A DNA stretch of 64,000 nucleotides from Anaeromassilibacillus sp001305115 (lineage in GTDB: Bacteria > Bacillota > Clostridia > Oscillospirales > Acutalibacteraceae), in NCBI GenBank assembly GCA_042854365.1, contig AP031437.1, forward strand, positions 992,001 to 1,056,000, in the 5' to 3' direction. Below, one piece after another: positions 59,669-64,000 of the stretch. The position numbers and the translations under genes are program-made. Numbering within the stretch: position 1 is the first letter of the stretch; each line of letters begins with the position of its first letter. The notes below the pieces were generated by a model that saw nothing but the letters and a program-made list of their open reading frames with translations, ran no database searches and was not told the DNA's origin.

Positions 59669-60241
59669 CTATTCCACCGAAATTCCAAGCTCGTCCATCT
59701 TCTCCCTCAGTTTTAAGAAGTCCTCAAAAGCGCCGGGCTTACTGCTCGGATTGCGCAATAAAGCGGCGGGATGAAGTGTGGCCATCATCCAAACGCCATT
59801 TTTTTCTGTAAATATGCCGTGCTCCTTTGTGATTTTAAAATCCGGGCGGATAAGTTTCATCGCTGCAATACGGCCGAGACAAACAATTATCTTTGGTCGA
59901 ATGAGATATACTTGATTGCGCAGCCAATGGATACAAGTCTCCTGTTCCTCTGGTAGAGGATCACGGTTTTGGGGCGGACGGCATTTGACAATATTTGCAA
60001 TATAGATGTTCTTTTGTCGGTCTAAATCAATAGCATCCAACATTTTGTCCAAAAGCTGACCGCTGCGTCCTACAAATGGTTCTCCTTTCAAGTCTTCCTG
60101 TTCTCCAGGACCTTCTCCAATAAATAGAACCTTGGCTTCTTTGTTACCAACACCAAATACCAGGTTGGTTCGCCCGGAACACAGGCCGCACTTTTGACAT
60201 CCCATACAGGCGGTTTCCAGCTCTTCCCAAGTTTGATACAT
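59669..60241 (-). CDS. uracil-DNA glycosylase, family 4 (Fe-S)
   Basis: Removes uracil from DNA. The 190-residue protein has the N-terminal cysteine cluster CMGCQKCGLC (Cys12, 15, 18 and 21), part of the [4Fe-4S] site. VLFIGEGPGEQEDLKGEPFVG is motif 1 with the family 4 GEGPGxxED pattern. VKCRPPQNRDP and the C-terminal ATLHPAALLR carry further conserved residues. GAAAATCC lies ahead of the ATG, with AAAGGAG slightly further. Monocistronic. Confidence 0.94.
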   Translation of the reverse strand: MYQTWEELETACMGCQKCGLCSGRTNLVFGVGNKEAKVLFIGEGPGEQEDLKGEPFVGRSGQLLDKMLDAIDLDRQKNIYIANIVKCRPPQNRDPLPEEQETCIHWLRNQVYLIRPKIIVCLGRIAAMKLIRPDFKITKEHGIFTEKNGVWMMATLHPAALLRNPSSKPGAFEDFLKLREKMDELGISVE

Positions 60242-60353
60242 ATGGATTTTCTCCTTTATATCATTTTTGCGAAATTTTTTTAAACATGACCGTTGTGATC
60301 GCTAACCATATTGGCAGATAAGGTGATTCTACTTTACTCTTTAGTGATCAGAG

Positions 60354-61110
60354 GGAGGCGAGCTTTAGCGAAGCCGGCTTCCGGTTACAGCGTGAGGTTA
60401 TCTAAAACATCCGAGTTTGAAGAATGGAAAGGCACTAATAGAAAATTTGCGAAATCACAAAGCCGGATGTTTCAATGCTCTCTCAGCCGTCGGAAGAGGG
60501 CGAGCTTTTGCGAAATCGACTTCCGGTTACGGCGCGAGGTTATCTAAAACATCCAAGCTCGAAGAATGGAAAGGCACTAATAGAAAATTTGCGAAATCAC
60601 AAAGCCGGATGTTTCAATGTTCTCTCAGCCGTCGGAAGGATGCGAGCTCTGGCGAAGCCGGCTTCCGGTTACGCGTGAGATTATCTAAAACATCCGAGTT
60701 TGAAGAATGGAAAGGCACTAATAGAAAATTTGCGAAATCACAAAGCCGGATGTTTCAATGCTCTCTCAGCCGTCGGAAGGAGGCGAGCTTTGGCAAAGCC
60801 GGCTTCCGGTTACAGCGTGAGGTTATCTAAAACATCCAAGCTTGAAGAATGGAAAGGTGCCAAGAGAAAATTTGCGAAGCCACAAAGCCGGATGTTTCAA
60901 TGCTCTCTCAGCCGTCGGAAGGAGGCGAGCTTTGGCAAAGCCGGCTTCCGGTTACAGCGTGAGGTTATCTAAAACATCCAAGCTTGAAGAATGGAAAGGT
61001 GCCAAGAGAAAATTTGCGAAGCCACAAAGCCGGATGTTTCAATGCTCTCTCAGCCGTCGGAAGGAGGCGAGCTCTGGCGAAGCCGGCTTCCGGTTACGGC
61101 GTGAGGTTAT
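60354..61110. repeat. 142-bp direct tandem repeat array, about 5.3 copies
   Basis: The marker GAATGGAAAGG recurs at 60422, 60564, 60705, 60847 and 60989, spacings 142, 141, 142 and 142 bp. Each unit carries GAAGCCGGCTTC (a perfect 12-bp palindrome in most copies), AAACATCC paired with GGATGTTT about 55 nt later, and CGGAAG paired with CTTCCG. Copies 4 and 5 are nearly identical while copies 1-3 have drifted. The period is not a multiple of three, so the open frames inside it shift in each copy and are not real genes. The gap 60242-61244 contains nothing else. Confidence 0.92.
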
Positions 61111-61244
61111 TATAACACGAAATATTCCCCAGGAAAAGAAGGGAATTCCGTTGAATTTTCTTGCGTCCTGCGGTACAATAAATCCAGAACCAATTACCCT
61201 TTTAAGCAATTCGCATATTTTATAGAATTTAGGAGATGGATGAT

Positions 61245-61814
61245 ATGAAAATTATGGTGGAAACGTCCGCGCGTCATGTGCATCTGACGCAGGAACATTT
61301 GGATATTCTATTCGGAAAAGATTATGCCCTCACTCCCAAGAAAGCATTGTCCCAGCCTGGCCAGTTTGCTTGTGTGGAAAAAGTAGAAGTGGTTGGCCCA
61401 AAGGGATCTCTGAAAATGTCCATTTTGGGACCGGTCCGTCCAGAGACACAGATTGAAGTCTCAAAGACGGAAACCCGTACCTTGGGAATTGATGCGCCGC
61501 TGCGGATGTCTGCCGATTTAGAGGGAACGCCGGGATGTAAAATCATCGGTCCCAAAGGGGAGATCACCGTTGATAAAGGTGTGATCGTTGCAAAACGCCA
61601 CGCGCATTTTACGCCAGATGATGCAAAGGCATTTGGTGTGACAGATGGACAAGCCATTCAAATCAAGTTGGATTATAATGGCCGTGCATTGATTTTTGGA
61701 GATGTGATTGCTCGCGTAAGCAAGACGGCTGGCTTGGCTGTGCATATCGACACGGACGAAGCAAATGCCGCAGGTCTGACAGGGACTGTTGACGGCGAAG
61801 CAATTGTCGGCTGA
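61245..61814 (+). CDS. pduL: phosphate propanoyltransferase PduL
   Basis: Phosphotransacylase that converts acyl-CoA and phosphate to acyl-phosphate. I start at ATG 61245, 8 nt after AGGAGA (an ATG at 61236 is too close); 189 residues. Two PduL repeats are visible: ETSARHVHLTQEHLDILFG with paired metal histidines, and AKRHAHFTPDDAKAFGVTDG. No microcompartment targeting peptide or shell genes are near, so it probably replaces Pta in acetate metabolism. Confidence 0.92.
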   Translation: MKIMVETSARHVHLTQEHLDILFGKDYALTPKKALSQPGQFACVEKVEVVGPKGSLKMSILGPVRPETQIEVSKTETRTLGIDAPLRMSADLEGTPGCKIIGPKGEITVDKGVIVAKRHAHFTPDDAKAFGVTDGQAIQIKLDYNGRALIFGDVIARVSKTAGLAVHIDTDEANAAGLTGTVDGEAIVG

Positions 61815-61834
61815 TTTTATCCGTTTTTTATGAA

Positions 61835-61863
61835 AGGGATGCTGCATGAGAAGCGGCATCCCT
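61835..61863 (+). terminator. terminator of pduL
   Basis: 11-bp stem 61835-61845 with 61853-61863 (one wobble), 7-nt loop, followed by CTTTTTG. Confidence 0.85.
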
Positions 61864-61909
61864 CTTTTTGATTTAAAACTGACCTGGTTAAATTTGCGAA
61901 AATTGGATA

Positions 61910-61937
61910 TTGTGAAAGATACAGATGCGATTATAAT
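61910..61937 (+). promoter_or_regulatory. possible promoter of pdxST
   Basis: TTGTGA at 61910-61915 and TATAAT at 61932-61937 with a 16-bp spacer, 157 bp before pdxS. Between it and pdxS I see no riboswitch. Confidence 0.45.
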
Positions 61938-62093
61938 AAAGACAACATGGGGAAGCCCTTGTTCCATCGGATGGAGTGTTTTGGCGCCGAATCAATTGGG
62001 AAATGTGGTTGCAAACACATACCCATTTATACAGGCTTGGAAGGGATCAATTTGTTGAGGCCTGTAATATCAACTGAATAGGAGGCCATTGAA

Positions 62094-62969
62094 ATGCAAA
62101 ACAACCGTTACGAATTGAACAAACAGCTTGCCCAGATGCTCAAAGGCGGAGTAATTATGGATGTTACAACACCGGAGCAGGCAAAGATCGCAGAGGCGGC
62201 AGGTGCTTGTGCTGTTATGGCTTTGGAGCGTATACCAGCGGATATTCGTGCAGCTGGTGGTGTCTCTCGTATGAGCGATCCAAAAATGATTAAAGGAATT
62301 CAGCAGGCTGTGTCGATACCAGTGATGGCAAAGTGCCGGATCGGACATTTTGCAGAGGCGCAGATTTTGCAAGCCATTGAGATCGATTATATTGACGAAA
62401 GCGAGGTTCTCTCTCCGGCAGACGATGTTTATCACATAGACAAAACAAAGTTTCAGGTTCCATTTGTCTGTGGGGCAAGGGATTTGGGAGAAGCCCTTCG
62501 TCGAATCAGCGAGGGAGCCTCGATGATTCGCACAAAAGGGGAGCCAGGGACAGGAGATATTGTCCAGGCTGTGCGCCATATGCGCAAAATGAATGCAGAA
62601 ATTGCCAGATTGACAGCTATGCGTACGGATGAGCTCTATGAGGCGGCAAAAGAACTGCGTGTTCCATACGAATTGGTACAATATGTCCATGAGAATCGAA
62701 AACTTCCGGTTGTCAATTTTGCAGCGGGGGGTGTGGCAACCCCGGCTGATGCGGCGCTCATGATGCAACTTGGCGCAGAAGGAGTATTTGTAGGCTCTGG
62801 AATCTTTAAGTCTGGAAATCCAGAAAAAAGGGCCGCTGCCATTGTTAAATCGGTTACAAATTATATGGATGCTTCCCTTTTGGCCGAGCTTTCCGAAGAT
62901 CTGGGAGAAGCCATGGTTGGTATCAACGAACAGGAGATTGAGATTCTAATGGCAGAGAGGGGAAAATGA
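62094..62969 (+). CDS. pdxS: pyridoxal 5'-phosphate synthase, lyase subunit PdxS
   Basis: Builds PLP from ribose 5-phosphate, glyceraldehyde 3-phosphate and ammonia supplied by PdxT. The 291-residue TIM barrel has KGGVIMDVTTPEQAKIAEAAGA (Asp and Lys of the ribose-5-phosphate site), IPVMAKCRIGHFAEAQ, ARDLGEALRRISEGASMIRTKGE (second lysine) and VNFAAGGVATPADAALMMQLGAEGVFVGSG. AGGAGG precedes the ATG. pdxT follows after 3 bp. Confidence 0.97.
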   Translation: MQNNRYELNKQLAQMLKGGVIMDVTTPEQAKIAEAAGACAVMALERIPADIRAAGGVSRMSDPKMIKGIQQAVSIPVMAKCRIGHFAEAQILQAIEIDYIDESEVLSPADDVYHIDKTKFQVPFVCGARDLGEALRRISEGASMIRTKGEPGTGDIVQAVRHMRKMNAEIARLTAMRTDELYEAAKELRVPYELVQYVHENRKLPVVNFAAGGVATPADAALMMQLGAEGVFVGSGIFKSGNPEKRAAAIVKSVTNYMDASLLAELSEDLGEAMVGINEQEIEILMAERGK

Positions 62970-62972
62970 CCC

Positions 62973-63605
62973 ATGCGAATCGGTGTTTTAGCCGTACAAG
63001 GGGCATTTATAGAACATGAACAGATGTTGCGAAAATTGGATGTAGAGACTTTTGAGATCCGACGAAAAGAAGATGTAAGCCAGCCTTTGGATGGACTCGT
63101 TCTTCCAGGTGGAGAGAGTACCGTTATGGGAAAGTTGTTGCAGGAACTGGGGCTCTTTGAACCACTGCACAAGCAAATAGTACAGGGGTTGCCTGTATTG
63201 GGGACCTGCGCTGGATTGATCTTGTTGGCGGAAACACTTTCTAATGATTCGCATACGTATTTTGGTACGTTGCCGGTCACAGTACGGCGGAATGCTTATG
63301 GGCGGCAGTTGGGAAGTTTTTTAAAGATTGGGCAGATAGATGGCCATGAAGCATTTCCTATGGTTTTCATCCGAGCGCCATCTATTGAATCGATTGGAGC
63401 AGATGTAGAAGTTTTGGCAACCGTTGACGGAAAGACCGTCGGTGTGCGATACAAAAATCAGATCGGCGTTTCGTTTCATCCGGAACTGACCAGCAACCTT
63501 ACTTTTCATAGACTCTTTTTAAAAATGATAGAACAATCCAAAAACAAATCGGAAAAGCGTCGATTTCCCGATGTAGAAGGATGGGAAAAAGTAGGATCGG
63601 GTTGA
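62973..63605 (+). CDS. pdxT: pyridoxal 5'-phosphate synthase, glutaminase subunit PdxT
   Basis: Class I glutamine amidotransferase that feeds ammonia to PdxS. 210 residues: VLAVQGAFIEHEQML, LVLPGGESTVMGKLL, the nucleophile in LPVLGTCAGLILLA (Cys79), and IGVSFHPELTSN with the catalytic His and Glu. It has a short basic C-terminal extension (KNKSEKRRFPDVEGW) beyond the usual end. Confidence 0.96.
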   Translation: MRIGVLAVQGAFIEHEQMLRKLDVETFEIRRKEDVSQPLDGLVLPGGESTVMGKLLQELGLFEPLHKQIVQGLPVLGTCAGLILLAETLSNDSHTYFGTLPVTVRRNAYGRQLGSFLKIGQIDGHEAFPMVFIRAPSIESIGADVEVLATVDGKTVGVRYKNQIGVSFHPELTSNLTFHRLFLKMIEQSKNKSEKRRFPDVEGWEKVGSG

Positions 63606-63638
63606 AAACCGTATAGCTCGATTAAAAGATCGTTTGAC

Positions 63639-63691
63639 AAAAGCGCACCTTGGATTGGCCTTTTACAGCCAATATCTCAAGGTGCGCTTTT
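63639..63691 (+). terminator. terminator of pdxST
   Basis: 13-bp outer stem 63639-63651 with 63679-63691, enclosing an inner ATTGGC/GCCAAT hairpin. It ends with a T-run on either strand, so it also suits the convergent aminotransferase gene. Confidence 0.85.
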
Positions 63692-63762
63692 CATAGCTTG
63701 ATTATTTTGTGATCTTTAAGCGTCAAAGCGTATGCTAAATCAAAGATTTAATAACGCCTTTA

Positions 63763-64000
63763 TCACTTGTGATATTTTTCCACAATGTCCGTCACAGCGT
63801 CAATCACGTATTGTACCTGCTCGTCCGTCATGGTGGGATAAAGCGGAAGAGAAATCAATCGTTCGAAGTGCTTTTGTGCCATTGGAAAATCACTGTCAGC
63901 AAAGCCAAAACGCTTCTTATAGGCGGACATATTGTGAACCGGAATGAAGTGGACACTGGTGCCGACATTTCGTTCATTGAGTTCTACGATGAATTGGTCG
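63763..64000 (-). CDS. DegT/DnrJ/EryC1/StrS aminotransferase, C-terminal fragment at window edge
   Basis: PLP-dependent sugar aminotransferase family; only the last 79 codons are in the window. The visible end has LNERNVGTSVHFIPVHNMS, YKKRFGFADSDFPMAQ, and FERLISLPLYPTMTDEQVQYVIDAV, the conserved C-terminus of PglE/ArnB-like enzymes that aminate nucleotide-linked keto sugars. Substrate and gene context lie outside the window. Confidence 0.9.
   Translation of the reverse strand, partial: DQFIVELNERNVGTSVHFIPVHNMSAYKKRFGFADSDFPMAQKHFERLISLPLYPTMTDEQVQYVIDAVTDIVEKYHK

Noticed and set aside
60417..61225. Several plus-strand frames with repeated peptides in the 142-bp array
   Set aside because: The repeat period is not divisible by three, so the same DNA is read in different frames in successive copies; there are no ribosome sites.
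61846..62058. 70-codon frame between pduL and pdxS
   Set aside because: It begins inside the pduL terminator and contains the likely pdxS promoter.

Overview
This 64 kb window looks like chromosomal backbone DNA from an anaerobic, spore-forming Firmicute of the class Clostridia. A relative of the Oscillospiraceae/Ruminococcaceae is my guess from gene content and moderate G+C; it is inference, not proof. Supporting signs are a gerA-type germination operon beside a DUF421 gene, a BadF/HgdB-type activase and dehydratase-like pair, TrmFO, C+ type ribosomal protein S18, an L-lactate dehydrogenase, and strong GGAGG ribosome binding sites with frequent GTG and TTG starts. I saw no tRNA, rRNA, CRISPR array or intact insertion sequence.

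Layout. 1-18290 (+): one long housekeeping run: a partial SpoU RNA methyltransferase, dprA, topA, trmFO, plsX, rnc, a radical SAM gene, smc, ftsY, an ITPase, a GNAT gene, yhbY, nadD, yqeK, rsfS and leuS, closed by a strong terminator. 18400-20820: a BlaI/BlaR1-like pair behind an 18-bp perfect inverted-repeat operator; the sensor domain is not penicillin-binding. 20880-28750: small membrane and zinc-ribbon genes, a GHL10-type glycoside-hydrolase-like protein, mtaB, an HPr-like gene lacking the phosphorylatable His, an ABC-F ATPase, a helical protein, a sugar-isomerase-like protein and nrdR.

28755-30300: accessory scar. It holds a degenerate sigma-like gene (two frameshifts, two stops) overlapping an intact ORF8-type small regulator, as in Tn916-like conjugative elements, plus a 111-bp MITE-like inverted repeat. 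30299-35227: DUF421 and DUF4363 genes divergent from gerA-gerB-gerC. 35381-44708: an MTA/SAH nucleosidase, the dehydratase-like/activase pair, pyrB with a fused PyrI-type zinc site, yebC and a zinc-ribbon/pseudokinase/PASTA membrane protein. 44771-45349 has no gene I can support.

45350-54125 (-): an amidohydrolase, rpsF-ssb-rpsR, galU, a prokaryotic RING membrane protein, ptsH and the fructose operon fruR-fruK-fruA. 54498-59486 (+): an M29 aminopeptidase, ldh, then feoA-feoB-Cys-rich peptide behind a candidate iron-regulator operator. 59669-64000: a family 4 uracil-DNA glycosylase, a 142-bp tandem repeat array (about 5.3 copies), pduL, pdxS-pdxT and the C-terminal end of a DegT-family aminotransferase.

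How the parts relate. Fructose enters through FruA with phosphate from HPr, is committed by FruK, and is controlled by FruR through four direct repeats phased at 10 bp. The two HPr-type proteins are complementary: one keeps His15 but has Lys at the Ser46 position, the other keeps the Ser46 motif but has lost the His15 motif, recalling the HPr/Crh division in Bacillus. The most noteworthy items are this pair, the pseudokinase, the PyrB zinc fusion, the BlaR1-like protein with an unusual sensor, and the tandem array.
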